Positions 34,240-43,034 of a DNA stretch of 64,000 nt are shown here, piece after piece. The position numbers and the translations under genes were made by a program. Below the pieces are notes generated by a model. That model had not been told where the DNA came from, did no database searches, and was given only the letters and a program-made list of their open reading frames with translations. Origin of the DNA: Flavobacterium sp. HSC-61S13 (GTDB lineage Bacteria; Bacteroidota; Bacteroidia; Flavobacteriales; Flavobacteriaceae); contig NZ_JALJZV010000001.1 of assembly GCF_024171535.1 (NCBI RefSeq), positions 124,001-188,000 on the forward strand. The letters are read 5' to 3'. Numbering within the stretch: position 1 is the first letter of the stretch; each line of letters opens with the position of its first letter.

Positions 34240-34786
34240 CTTGCCGAGATACTAAACTACAAGATCATTATATTATATTGGAAAACGGTCATTCGGTTAG
34301 TTTTATCGTTAATCATATTTACGGATGTTAGGACCTTATTGCGATTAAAAAAAACAGGTATTTCAAACCGTTTAATTAAAATTTAGTGTTACAAATCAAA
34401 AACAAAGTAGGTGTTATAATAATGATGCTCGTAATAACATTTTTAGGAGGAATACTGTGTAAGTATTTTAAAGTTTAAAGTATTTCGAGATTTTGGACAC
34501 TTCCCGCAATAATGATTTTGGTCATTCCATGCTATGGAAAATGGATATCTTATTTTTACTAAAGGAACAATACGAATGCATAAATATGTTTTAAATGAGG
34601 TAATTCAGTACAAGTTTTGTGAAGTTGAAAAATTTGCTTTTTAAATAAATATTTTGAAAATTAAAATAATTATATATTAATATAATTCAGTGTAATGTCT
34701 TAATTTTAGAATTAAATCATTTATTTAGGGTTGTTATTTGTGAAAAGTGTTTTATAATATTATTTTTGCATTTAATTCTATTGCCT
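34240..34786. other. Decayed region after traN
   Basis: No intact gene is visible. Two short stretches read like pieces of a small membrane protein in different frames (starting 34420, and RFWTLPAIMILVIPCYG near 34490). A TATTTTTG box at 34761-34768, 18 bp before the next ATG, fits the Bacteroidota TAnnTTTG promoter element. The missing traO/traQ could have been lost here. Confidence 0.4.
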
Positions 34787-35449
34787 ATGGAGTATTTATC
34801 ATCCATATATGAAAAAGCCTTAAAAAGTAAAAAAAGGATACAGATATTTCTATTAATTTTAGCAATTTTTAGCTCTGTGTTACTTATTTGTAAGTTTGTG
34901 CTATAAATTAATTTTATAAACTTACCGGGCTACATTTATATATCAATTATTGTTATTTCCGTTGGATTATTTATTTTTTTTCATATAAAAAGTAAAGCAG
35001 TAGTTGATGGAGCTTTGTCAGAAGTATTGAGTGAAATTCCAAGCGAAATTCCAAGCGAAATTCCAAGCGAAATTCCAAGCGAAATTCCAAGCGAAATTCC
35101 AAGCGAAATTCCAAGCGAAATTAGAACTCAAATCGAATTGTATTTTCAAAAGAACATGTCTTTTTTAGATACTGGTTTTTCTTTTGATAATTTCGTTACA
35201 GATTTAAAATTACCAAAGAATCGTGTCTCAAAAACGATAAATCATGAAATGGATAATAATTTTTATAATTTGTTGGCAGAAAAACGTATTGAGGTAGCCA
35301 AAAAATTACTTAGAGAGAATAAAGAAAAATTAAAAATTGAGGCTTTATGTCGCCAATGTGGTTTTGTATCAAAATCATCATTTAATATACACTTTAAAAA
35401 ACATGTAGGTATGACACCATCTCAATTTCAACGGCGAAGTATTAAATAA
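34787..35449 (+). pseudogene. Membrane-anchored AraC-type regulator with in-frame stop and SEIP repeats
   Basis: A first segment from ATG 34787 encodes an N-terminal membrane helix and stops at TAA 34904-34906. The same frame then continues without another stop: a second hydrophobic helix (about 34920-34985), seven S-E-I-P repeats, and a C-terminal AraC-type helix-turn-helix (LCRQCGFVSKSSFNIHFKK, GMTPSQF). The natural gene is thus one ~220-codon reading frame broken by one nonsense codon. A shorter product from TTG 35015 would keep only repeats and DNA-binding domain. Similar membrane-linked AraC regulators are common in Flavobacteriia. The target is unknown. Confidence 0.65.
35030..35122 (+). 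repeat. 12-bp microsatellite encoding (SEIP)n
   Basis: The unit GAAATTCCAAGC is repeated head to tail about seven times, almost without change, and encodes Ser-Glu-Ile-Pro in the linker between membrane helices and DNA-binding domain. The 12-bp unit keeps the frame whatever the copy number, so slippage would change linker length only. Confidence 0.92.
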
Positions 35450-35600
35450 AATAAAGATCTGTAGGCGATATGGTGTTTTAATATTGATGGTTTTTGTTTA
35501 GATTCACTTTTTATTATAACTTCTACATAAAGGTAACTAATACTATGTTTTTTTTGATAAATTTATAGTTGAATATACTGAATTAGGATTATTATCCTCT

Positions 35601-35963
35601 TTACATTATTCTAATTTTCTCATAGATTTGGTCTCGGTAACTTAGGCCAATTGGAATACTTTTTTTATTTGTCAATATAATCATATGCTGTTCTACATAT
35701 TTAATTTTATTGAAGTTAATAAAATAAGATTTATGTACCCTGCAAATATAATTTAAGTGTTTTAAGTTTTCTTCAATTGTAAGGAGTGTACCGTGCACCA
35801 CTATTTTTTCTACTTCAGTATAAAGGCAAATATAATTGCGCATTCCTTCTATGTAAATCAATTCGGCTGGGTCGATTTTTATAATACGTTTGTCACTTTT
35901 TTTGTCCAAAAAGATTAATAAAAAGCAAAAGTAAGCAAAACGGTTAAAACCGTTTATATACAA
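35601..35963 (-). CDS. LytTR-domain regulator, 5'-truncated
   Basis: Residues ~22-118 form a complete LytTR DNA-binding domain (IIKIDPAELIYIEGMRNYICLYT, then TLLTIEENLKHL, ICRVHKSYFINFNKI, IPIGLSYR). The expected N-terminal receiver domain is missing; the first ~20 residues are hydrophobic noise. The gene therefore looks cut at its 5' end, about 200 bp from the integrase of element B. Insertion of that element into or beside the gene is a likely cause. Without the receiver domain it would not respond to a kinase. Confidence 0.6.
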   Translation of the reverse strand: MYINGFNRFAYFCFLLIFLDKKSDKRIIKIDPAELIYIEGMRNYICLYTEVEKIVVHGTLLTIEENLKHLNYICRVHKSYFINFNKIKYVEQHMIILTNKKSIPIGLSYRDQIYEKIRIM

Positions 35964-36165
35964 TGCTTTATGAAACAGTAGTCTTAGTTTGGAACTCAGT
36001 GTCTGATAGGTTTTAGTCGTGAAAGCACAAAGTTAGGTTACTAATTCGTTACCGATTGATAAAGGTAATCAAAAAACTAACTATTTATATTTCAGTGTTT
36101 TGCGTTCTTTTTCATATTCCCTTGTAACTCAATATAATTTAATTTTAACATTAAACATTTGAGTT
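35964..36165. other. Probable left-junction region of element B
   Basis: This 202-bp non-coding DNA lies between a truncated chromosomal-type regulator and the integrase. GTTACC and GGTAA(T) (about 36048-36070) form a short imperfect inverted repeat. An attachment site is expected here by position, but its partner is outside the window, so the core cannot be defined. Confidence 0.35.
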
Positions 36166-37431
36166 ATGGAGCAGACAAAAAAATCCACGTTCAAACTACT
36201 TTTCTACCTGAAAAAGAATGAGCCAAAAAAGAACGGTAACGCCCCTGTTATGGCACGCATTACCATTGATGGAACAGCTAAAACTTTAGGAACAAAGTTA
36301 GAAATCAACCCGAATAATTGGGATTTAAAGCATGGAAGAGTTGAAGGCAAGAGTGCCAAAGCATTGAGTATTAATCAAAAATTGGATAATATACGGGGAC
36401 GTATCGACACTATTTATGAAGATATGCTAAAACACGAGGGGTTTGTGACAGCACAAAAGCTAAAGCTTGAATTTCTCGGTATTGGTGTTATGGAAGATTC
36501 CTTGCTGAAAGTATTTAAAAAGAACAATGAGGACTTTGGAAAAATGGTGGCAAAAGGAGAACGAGCCAACAGTACATACTACAAATACAAAATTGTCTAT
36601 AATCACGTTGAAGAATTTATAAAAAGCAGATACCATCGCGATGATATGGCTTTTCGGGAATTGACTTGTGATTTTATCAGAGAATTTGATTTCTTCCTTA
36701 GAATAGACAAAGAATGCTCACACAATACTGTTTGGGTATATACGATGCCACTTTATCGTGTTGCGGAAATAGCTGTCAAAAGTAGTCTTATCAGGAAAAA
36801 CCCCTTTGAAGATTATGAAATCTCGATGAAGGAAAATGACCGTAGCTATTTACTTAAAGAACACGTTGAATCCTTTTTATTACACAATCCTTCACAACAA
36901 AAGTATGAACTTGTAAAGGATCTTTTTGTATTCAGCTGCTTTACGGGGTTATCTTATATAGATATTAAACAACTTAAAAGGACTAACATCCAATCCTTTT
37001 TTGATGGTCACGATTGGATTATAAGCCGAAGACAAAAATCTGATGTTGCGTCTAATGTAAGACTTATGGAAATACCCAAGCGAATTATTGAAAAATACAA
37101 AGGTACCACCCGAAATGATTTTATTTTTCCCGTTCCCACAAACAGTATTTGCAATAGTCACATAGACAAACTTATCAAGGAATTAGAAATTGTTACCGAA
37201 CAAAAAGTAACCTTTCACACGGCAAGGCACACCTTTGGGACAATGTTTTTAACAGAGGGTGTTCCATTGGAAAGCCTTAGCAAAATGATGGGACATAAAA
37301 ACATTTCAACGACACAGATCTACGCCAAAATTACTAGCCAAAAAATAAGTAAGGATATGGATTTGGTGTCTCATAAATTTGCTGGAATGGAAGCAGCATT
37401 TACAGAAATGGAGAAAGAGGTTCACGTTTAG
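36166..37431 (+). CDS. int: Tyrosine integrase, CTnDOT-like
   Basis: A 421-aa site-specific recombinase with an N-terminal arm-binding domain (KSTFKLLFYLKKNEP), a SAM-like core-binding domain (about 110-210) and the catalytic domain. His351, Arg354, His377 and the nucleophile Tyr386 are present (HTARHTFGT, GHKNISTTQIYAKI). The first catalytic Arg is replaced by Ser263 (FTGLSYIDI), as known for IntDOT. It should integrate and, with the excisionase-like proteins, excise element B. Confidence 0.92.
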   Translation: MEQTKKSTFKLLFYLKKNEPKKNGNAPVMARITIDGTAKTLGTKLEINPNNWDLKHGRVEGKSAKALSINQKLDNIRGRIDTIYEDMLKHEGFVTAQKLKLEFLGIGVMEDSLLKVFKKNNEDFGKMVAKGERANSTYYKYKIVYNHVEEFIKSRYHRDDMAFRELTCDFIREFDFFLRIDKECSHNTVWVYTMPLYRVAEIAVKSSLIRKNPFEDYEISMKENDRSYLLKEHVESFLLHNPSQQKYELVKDLFVFSCFTGLSYIDIKQLKRTNIQSFFDGHDWIISRRQKSDVASNVRLMEIPKRIIEKYKGTTRNDFIFPVPTNSICNSHIDKLIKELEIVTEQKVTFHTARHTFGTMFLTEGVPLESLSKMMGHKNISTTQIYAKITSQKISKDMDLVSHKFAGMEAAFTEMEKEVHV

Positions 37432-37547
37432 AATTATTACTTACTAAACAAAGCAGGATGATGTCCTGCTTTGTTTGTTTCGAGAAGCTGGGTAGTTTAA
37501 TTCTTTTTTCTAAATTTACTTACAACAATTCTTTAAACAATAAAACT

Positions 37548-38561
37548 ATGTCTTTATGTAAATTGTGTCTTGAACGCGAAGCAAACAAAAAGAATACTCA
37601 CTATCTTACTGATGCAATTATCCGTACCTGTCTTAACTTAGAAGGTAGTAATGAACGCGAGAAAGGATTATATTTTGCTCTGGATAATACCAATCCATTT
37701 ATAGACTTTAATTTCCAACGTCTTGATGAACTGACCCTTGAAACTACAATTGGAAGAAAACCAACGGAGGAAGAAATTGAAAATGCGAAATCCATTCCGT
37801 TTTCAGTTGATTACGTATTTTGTAGTGATTGCGAAAACCTGTTTACCGATATTGAAACACCGTTTATTCAAAACATATTGCCACGCTTCCGACAGGCAGA
37901 TCTTTCAGGTCTCGAAATAGTGAGCGAAGCCGATGTGGTTACAATTCGCAATTTCTTTCACATACAGTTGTACCGAAGTGCAGTCTGTGAAGATATTTTG
38001 GCGTTTTCACCTGAGTTTACGGAGAAGTTACGTCACAGTATCCTACAAAAAAACGGTGATACATCCATCCCCCTTTCAGTAACATATCTCCAAACTCTTG
38101 GAGGAAACGCGATATATACAGAAAACTACATTGGATTTACTGATGATAGAAACCCTTTTATTGTCTTCATGAATGATTTTGTTATACAGATTTACGAGAA
38201 TGAAGACGCAATAAAATTTCTACCTTTCCATGGACTAAATGTACAAGAAACCTTTGTCACTGCTATAAATATCAATGAAAAATCTTTTGATTTCAAAATA
38301 TTTAATAATGCAGAAAGAAAGGCTTTTCTCAATACGGTGATCGTAAATGAAAAGGTTAAGAAAACAATACAATACTACCGAGACATGTTCGATATGTTCT
38401 GGAGAAAGCTATTTGGTGTCGACGCTCCGGTGCTTCAAAAAGAAAGGTATATTCAGAGCCTTATTAATGGTGATGACAATAACTTAATTAAATACTCAAA
38501 ACAGCAGGTTTTCGAATTTACCGTAGCTTATATGGCTAAACTTTTCAATGTTACCAAATAA
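37548..38561 (+). CDS. Hypothetical protein with two CxxC pairs
   Basis: The start at 37548 (MSLCKLCLEREANKK) is preferred to 37458, because the extra 30 residues lack conserved-looking content. The 337-aa protein has C-K-L-C near the N-terminus and C-S-D-C around residue 91, which together could bind one zinc ion. The remainder is mixed alpha/beta with no recognised motif. Such genes often follow integrases in Bacteroidota elements, and some zinc-pair proteins of this type are HNH-like, but I see no catalytic His-Asn pattern. The function is unknown. Confidence 0.65.
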   Translation: MSLCKLCLEREANKKNTHYLTDAIIRTCLNLEGSNEREKGLYFALDNTNPFIDFNFQRLDELTLETTIGRKPTEEEIENAKSIPFSVDYVFCSDCENLFTDIETPFIQNILPRFRQADLSGLEIVSEADVVTIRNFFHIQLYRSAVCEDILAFSPEFTEKLRHSILQKNGDTSIPLSVTYLQTLGGNAIYTENYIGFTDDRNPFIVFMNDFVIQIYENEDAIKFLPFHGLNVQETFVTAININEKSFDFKIFNNAERKAFLNTVIVNEKVKKTIQYYRDMFDMFWRKLFGVDAPVLQKERYIQSLINGDDNNLIKYSKQQVFEFTVAYMAKLFNVTK

Positions 38562-38585
38562 TTGCATATAACACTATATAGATAG

Positions 38586-38612
38586 CCGAGGTGAATAATC
38601 CTCGGTTTTTTT
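38586..38612 (+). terminator. Intrinsic terminator after zinc-finger-like gene
   Basis: CCGAGG (38586-38591) and CCTCGG (38600-38605) form a short GC-rich stem followed by seven T residues. Confidence 0.8.
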
Positions 38613-39235
38613 ATGCCCATATTTTTTCATCCTCAAAGCACATTTATTTTTCCTCTGCAAATTCCAAGGCTCATAAAAGAGCTTTGATTGGATGCTTTAA
38701 TCAAGAATATTGAAGAAAATGCCTCTCACAGCCTATTTCAATATTTTCTTCAATACTCTTTCCGTGGCTTCCTTAGCCACTTATTTACACAAGAGATAAG
38801 TAGGTACCTGCAAGGGTGCAGGTTTTGTAATCACATAGACCATTTACACAAAGTCATTTCCATTGGCTTCCACATAGGTTTTTATTCAAGAGCCAGTATG
38901 CTGATTTGTCCCATTTCAAGAGCAAAGGTATTTCCGTGTTCTTAACACAGCAAAAAGGTCATGCCCTCCGGGTTTGCAAAATAATCTCCACCCATTCGGG
39001 TCGTATTTTTTTGTCAAAACCTTGTTGCTGCTAAACCCGAACCTTTTATGCTCGTGAAACGAAACAAAGCATACTCCGGCTCTTTAGACGAATAAAAAAA
39101 ATGTCAGAAATGAAAAATATAAACATTGGAAATCGTAAAAAAGAGAAACGAAACTTCAGCACCACCTCTCATTACCGAATAAATTTTAAAAAATCAAAAT
39201 CAGAACAAATTTAAGAACGCAAAAAAGTAGAAATC
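38613..39235. other. Long non-coding region upstream of ssb with hairpin cluster
   Basis: This 623-bp region shows no convincing gene; a possible 85-codon frame (38688-38945) spans hairpins and lacks protein character. Three perfect hairpins lie within 115 bp (listed separately). GC-richer DNA at 38950-39060 contains CCCGGAGGG-like and CCCATTCGGG-like pieces. It precedes the replication/PRTRC gene set and may hold its promoter or a replication or transfer origin. Confidence 0.45.
38709..38823. repeat. Cluster of three perfect inverted repeats
   Basis: ATTGAAGAAAAT/ATTTTCTTCAAT (38709-38720, 38743-38754), GTGGC/GCCAC (38764-38768, 38776-38780) and ACCTGCA/TGCAGGT (38806-38812, 38817-38823) follow each other closely. 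Such a series suggests a structured RNA or a DNA site with cruciform potential, for example an origin. Confidence 0.6.
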
Positions 39236-39628
39236 ATGAACATCACAGGAAGACTGACAAGGGATGCGGAAGTACGCACAACGTCACAGGACAAACAAGT
39301 AGTAAACTTTTCGGTAGCAATAAACGACAGCTACCGTAACAAGCAAGGCGAACGCATCGAGCAAACAACCTATTTCGACTGCTCTTATTGGATAAGTCCA
39401 AAGGTAGCCAAGCTACTCACAAAAGGCACTTTGGTAGAACTATCGGGAAGAGTAAGCACAAGAGCGTGGGCAGGCAATGACGGAGAATTAAGAGCAGGAC
39501 TGAATTTCCATACCTCACAAATCAAACTGCACGGAGGTAGCAGAAAAACTGAAACCGTACAGGCTACTGCACAAACTGAAAATAACAAGGTTACAGCACA
39601 GGAAACAGCGGACGACCTCCCATTTTAA
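39236..39628 (+). CDS. ssb: Single-stranded DNA-binding protein
   Basis: A 130-aa OB-fold protein. MNITGRLTRDAEVRTT, VVNFSVAIND, TTYFDCSYW and LSGRVSTRAW follow the SSB order, and the C-terminus ends in the acidic DDLPF tip that recruits partner proteins. It is shorter than chromosomal SSB (usually ~150 aa or more), as expected for element-borne copies. It probably protects single-stranded transfer DNA. It begins an operon-like run of element B genes, less AT-rich than element A. Confidence 0.93.
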   Translation: MNITGRLTRDAEVRTTSQDKQVVNFSVAINDSYRNKQGERIEQTTYFDCSYWISPKVAKLLTKGTLVELSGRVSTRAWAGNDGELRAGLNFHTSQIKLHGGSRKTETVQATAQTENNKVTAQETADDLPF

Positions 39629-39672
39629 CAACGAATATTTAATCATTTTTCAAACTATAAATTTTAAGCATT

Positions 39673-40746
39673 ATGGCACATAATATCAATTTCAACGAGA
39701 GAACAGGACGTTATTCATTCTTTAGCGTACAACAAAAAGCGTGGCACGGTTTGGGGCAAATCGTGGAGCAATACCCAACAAGCGAAGAAGCTATCAGACA
39801 CGCAGGTTTAGACTACGAAGTCGTAAAATCCCCACTATTTACCAAAGGTTCGGGCATTATCGAAACAGCTAACGGCATAGAGATAGGCAGTAGTGAATTG
39901 GAAGTACCTAACTATTTCGCCAACATACGCACCGATAACAATGCAGTATTGGGGGTAGTCGGTAAGGATTACCACATTGTACAAAACCGTGAAGCCTTCA
40001 ATTTCTTTGATGCTATTGTAGGTGGTGGAGATGGTATTCTGTACGAAACCGCAGGAGCATTAGGCAACGGAGAACGTATATTTATCACAGCCAAATTACC
40101 CGACTATATCCGTGTAGGTAAGGGCGATGATGTAACAGAAAAGTACATTTTTTTGACCACTTCGCACGATGGTAGCGGAAGTATCACAGCCGCATTTACA
40201 CCTATCCGTATCGTGTGCCAAAACACCCTTAACGCTTCATTGCGGAGTATGACCAATGTAGTTCGTATCAAACATACTTCGGGAGCAAAACAGCGTATAG
40301 AGAATGCTCACAAGATTATGGGACTTGCCGACACATTGAGCAATCAATTAGAGGAGATTTTCAATGAGTGGGCAAAGGTAAAGGTAACAGACCAAGAGGT
40401 CAAAAAGTTAATTCAATTGGCACTTTGCCCGAATAAAGAAACATTGGATTTACTTAAAAAAGGTGCGGAAGATGAAATTTCAACCGTGTTTAAAAACACA
40501 GTTGAAGATGCTTTTGCCTATGCGATGATAAGTGATACACAGCAAATGGACACCACAAAAGGTACTTTGTTTGGCGCATACAATGCTGTTACAGGCTACT
40601 ATCAGAATGTAAGAAATTACAAGGATAATGAAGCCAAGTTGCAGAGTATTGTATTGGGTGGTACTGCCCAACTCAAATCACAGAAAGCATTTGAATTGTG
40701 TACTGCCTTTGCAATGGACGGTGCGGAAATCCTAAACCTTAACTAA
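39673..40746 (+). CDS. DUF932 phage/plasmid-like protein
   Basis: A 357-aa protein that starts with MAHNINFNERTGRYSFFSV and contains AWHGLG (about residues 23-28), SHDGSGSI and FTPIRIVCQNTL, the signature of the DUF932/TIGR03299 family found in phages, plasmids and integrative elements. No enzymatic role is known for the family. It lies 44 bp after ssb and is followed by a hairpin. Confidence 0.9.
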   Translation: MAHNINFNERTGRYSFFSVQQKAWHGLGQIVEQYPTSEEAIRHAGLDYEVVKSPLFTKGSGIIETANGIEIGSSELEVPNYFANIRTDNNAVLGVVGKDYHIVQNREAFNFFDAIVGGGDGILYETAGALGNGERIFITAKLPDYIRVGKGDDVTEKYIFLTTSHDGSGSITAAFTPIRIVCQNTLNASLRSMTNVVRIKHTSGAKQRIENAHKIMGLADTLSNQLEEIFNEWAKVKVTDQEVKKLIQLALCPNKETLDLLKKGAEDEISTVFKNTVEDAFAYAMISDTQQMDTTKGTLFGAYNAVTGYYQNVRNYKDNEAKLQSIVLGGTAQLKSQKAFELCTAFAMDGAEILNLN

Positions 40747-40754
40747 ATAACCAC

Positions 40755-40782
40755 AGGCTACCGCCTTAATCGGTGGTAGCCT
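40755..40782 (+). terminator. Hairpin after DUF932 gene
   Basis: AGGCTACCGCC (40755-40765) pairs with GGTGGTAGCCT (40772-40782). The T-run is weak (TTAAATT), so attenuation or mRNA protection is as likely as full termination. Confidence 0.5.
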
Positions 40783-40797
40783 TAAATTGAATATAGG

Positions 40798-40992
40798 ATG
40801 AAAGTAACAGATTTAAACGGTTACCAAATTGAAGTTACCGACCTAAAGGAAGCAATCCGTATAACCAAGCGGTACACCAAATATAGGCACGAGGATAAAA
40901 ACTACACCGATTTTGATAAAAGGCAGAACGCTTATTGGACGGATATGTACGAAAAGCTAACAGCAATAAAAGCACGAGTAAACAACCATTAA
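40798..40992 (+). CDS. Small conserved element protein, 64 aa
   Basis: A short charged protein (MKVTDLNGYQIEVTDLKEAI start) with an aromatic-rich middle (YTKYRHEDKNYTDFDKRQ). Proteins like this commonly sit between the DUF932 gene and the PRTRC genes in Bacteroidota elements; public names such as 3-isopropylmalate dehydratase are surely wrong for 64 residues. It lies 13 bp before PRTRC E. The function is unknown. Confidence 0.7.
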   Translation: MKVTDLNGYQIEVTDLKEAIRITKRYTKYRHEDKNYTDFDKRQNAYWTDMYEKLTAIKARVNNH

Positions 40993-41004
40993 AATTTTAG
41001 AACG

Positions 41005-41607
41005 ATGAACGCAAATTTTTTCAATCAGATAACGCAGTTGAATTTTACAGGTAATCTTCAACTTACCATAGCAAAAGGAGTAGAAAACAATCTTATTGTT
41101 TCCTTAATGATACAGAATGAGCAATGCGGAGATAACGCAAAACAACTAATACCCCCACTTAATTTAAGAGGAACAGCCGAAGAATTGGACGAGGGATTTT
41201 TTCAACAGATAACCGCACCCATTCAGACCGCTTCGGGTTTAATGGTCAATATGGAAGCTTTTATGAAGCAATTGGAGCAGGCTAAAAAGCAGTCGGCAAT
41301 GGAGAAAGAAAAAATCGACAAACAGAAGAAAGAGCAGGAAGCCAAAGACAAGAAATTCAAAGACGCAATGGCAAAGGCGGACGAATTGGAGAAAGATGGT
41401 AAATTCCGTGAAGCGTGGATGAAAGTTCCCGAGATAACCGAGTTTCCCGAAAAGACGGACGAGATACGCAAACGCAAAACAGCATTGTCCGACAAGTTTG
41501 CCACACCAAGCCTTTTTGGAGCAGAGGAAGAAAAAACCGAACCATTACAAGAGGAAACTTTGTCCGATTATCCGATAGTTGAAGCGGAAGAAGAACAAGA
41601 ATATTAA
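41005..41607 (+). CDS. PRTRC system protein E
   Basis: A 200-aa protein with an N-terminal domain (MNANFFNQITQLNFTGNLQL; PPLNLRGTAEELDEGFF) that matches PRTRC protein E. A long Lys/Glu coiled coil (about 85-135) and an acidic tail follow. PRTRC means ParB-related, ThiF-related cassette, a conserved set of genes on plasmids and integrative elements whose biochemical job is still unclear. Confidence 0.85.
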   Translation: MNANFFNQITQLNFTGNLQLTIAKGVENNLIVSLMIQNEQCGDNAKQLIPPLNLRGTAEELDEGFFQQITAPIQTASGLMVNMEAFMKQLEQAKKQSAMEKEKIDKQKKEQEAKDKKFKDAMAKADELEKDGKFREAWMKVPEITEFPEKTDEIRKRKTALSDKFATPSLFGAEEEKTEPLQEETLSDYPIVEAEEEQEY

Positions 41608-41625
41608 TCTGAAAAATTAGAAATT

Positions 41626-41844
41626 ATGTTATTAGCAACGCAGTTAGAGCGAGTATTTATACTCAAAGATAAAGGACAAGAAATCCGATTGACCGACCCC
41701 GAACCACGTTGGAGAGTGGAAGCCGTATTGAATTTTTACGCCAATACATACCCCATATTGACCACCGCCAAAATATCTGTACCGCAAATTAAAGACGATG
41801 CAGTAGAGTACAAATTTGAGAGCGTAATGGGTACAAAAGGTTAA
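41626..41844 (+). CDS. PRTRC system protein C
   Basis: A 72-aa protein with RVFILKDKGQEIRLTDPEPRW-type content (the middle LTDPEPRW is typical) and a C-terminal strand region VEYKFESVMGTKG. It is the ubiquitin-like-sized small partner of the cassette, and 18 bp separate it from PRTRC E. By analogy with ThiS/ThiF pairs it might be the small substrate of the ThiF-like enzyme, but it ends GTKG rather than GG, so this remains a guess. Confidence 0.85.
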   Translation: MLLATQLERVFILKDKGQEIRLTDPEPRWRVEAVLNFYANTYPILTTAKISVPQIKDDAVEYKFESVMGTKG

Positions 41845-41861
41845 ACCAAATTTTTAAAGCG

Positions 41862-43034
41862 ATGAATTATGCACAAACATATCATATCGGGGACAATCAG
41901 ACCGCCCGAACAAAAACAACAAAAGCAGTTGTTCCAACAGTTGAACGAGTTCGCCAATTGGATGCAAAAACCAAAGGACGCAAACGAAATTCGAAAAGAC
42001 AAACGGAAATCAGTACCAACGAAAATGTTGCCAATGGTTTTCTAAAAAATTCTTTCCTGCCTAAACTGAAAGAAACCAAAACGGTACAGGCTTGTAAGAA
42101 AACGGCAAAAATGGAGAACGATTTTTACAAGTCCCTTTCTCAACTTGCCGAGCATTACAAAATAGAACTAATGCAGACCAATCAATTCGAATATCCCTAC
42201 AATATGGCATTGGCTATATGGGATATAGAAAAAAAGCTAAAGCAACGTGTTCTGAATTGGGAAGAAATACGTTTGGTACAGGATAGTAAGAAAACCTATT
42301 TTATCAGCGAGGAAAAGTACAATACAGGTACAACGCTTTATTATATTCCGATTGAACCACTTTATCAAATGTTACACGACCCCAAACGGAAAAGGAATGC
42401 GCAATTGCTTATTTCGGTTTGCTCTTATCTGTACCACATTGCGGATATTCCCTATTTCAGACAGGAAGAAAGCTATTTGTTTTGGATGTACGAAATGCAC
42501 AAGGATTGGGTTGAACAGGACGATGAAACGGAAGAAACCGAAGTGTATAAACGGGAGTTTATAAAAGTGGAATTGATTGGCGACAGCATAGAAAAAAAAC
42601 TTTTTAACCGTGTCAATTTACAGGTATTTGAACAGCGTTTAAATGCTTTCAAAAGCCGTGATACATTTGACCACGATTGTTGGCAGATGGCTTGTAATGC
42701 CTTTGCTTTATATACAGAATATCCACACGCAAGTATTTTCCAAAATGCACCAATAAATGAAGACCCCGAAAGTGAGGAAGAAGAAAACGAAATCATTGGT
42801 ATGGAAAAGTACATTTCTTTTATAGCACATACAAAAGGATGGTTATACGAGAGCATTGCCGACAGCATCAATAATGAGTTTAACGAATACGGAGTAATGC
42901 AAGAACCGACCATTCGCAAACGCTTTGACGGAAAAGATGTAAATAATACGAACCTCGATTTTGAGAACAGATTGTTTGCCCTTTTGAACGATATATGTAA
43001 CCTATTGTACAACTATGAAACGACAAGAAAATGA
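41862..43034 (+). CDS. PRTRC-associated protein (F-like), 390 aa
   Basis: This gene lies between PRTRC C and B, where Bacteroidota cassettes encode a large protein of unknown function. The N-terminal 80 residues are basic and low-complexity. The rest is helical with aromatic clusters (YLFWMYEMHKDW, CWQMACNAFALYTEYPH) and an acidic stretch near 305-315. No catalytic motif is seen. The last 4 bp overlap the PRTRC B start (ATGA), indicating coupled translation. Confidence 0.65.
   Translation: MNYAQTYHIGDNQTARTKTTKAVVPTVERVRQLDAKTKGRKRNSKRQTEISTNENVANGFLKNSFLPKLKETKTVQACKKTAKMENDFYKSLSQLAEHYKIELMQTNQFEYPYNMALAIWDIEKKLKQRVLNWEEIRLVQDSKKTYFISEEKYNTGTTLYYIPIEPLYQMLHDPKRKRNAQLLISVCSYLYHIADIPYFRQEESYLFWMYEMHKDWVEQDDETEETEVYKREFIKVELIGDSIEKKLFNRVNLQVFEQRLNAFKSRDTFDHDCWQMACNAFALYTEYPHASIFQNAPINEDPESEEEENEIIGMEKYISFIAHTKGWLYESIADSINNEFNEYGVMQEPTIRKRFDGKDVNNTNLDFENRLFALLNDICNLLYNYETTRK

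Noticed and set aside
35030..35122. Regular short repeats considered as a CRISPR array
   Set aside because: The 12-bp units are contiguous with no spacers and are in frame with a coding region.
38688..38945. Plus-strand ORF of 85 codons upstream of ssb
   Set aside because: It runs through three perfect hairpins, has skewed composition and no family character.
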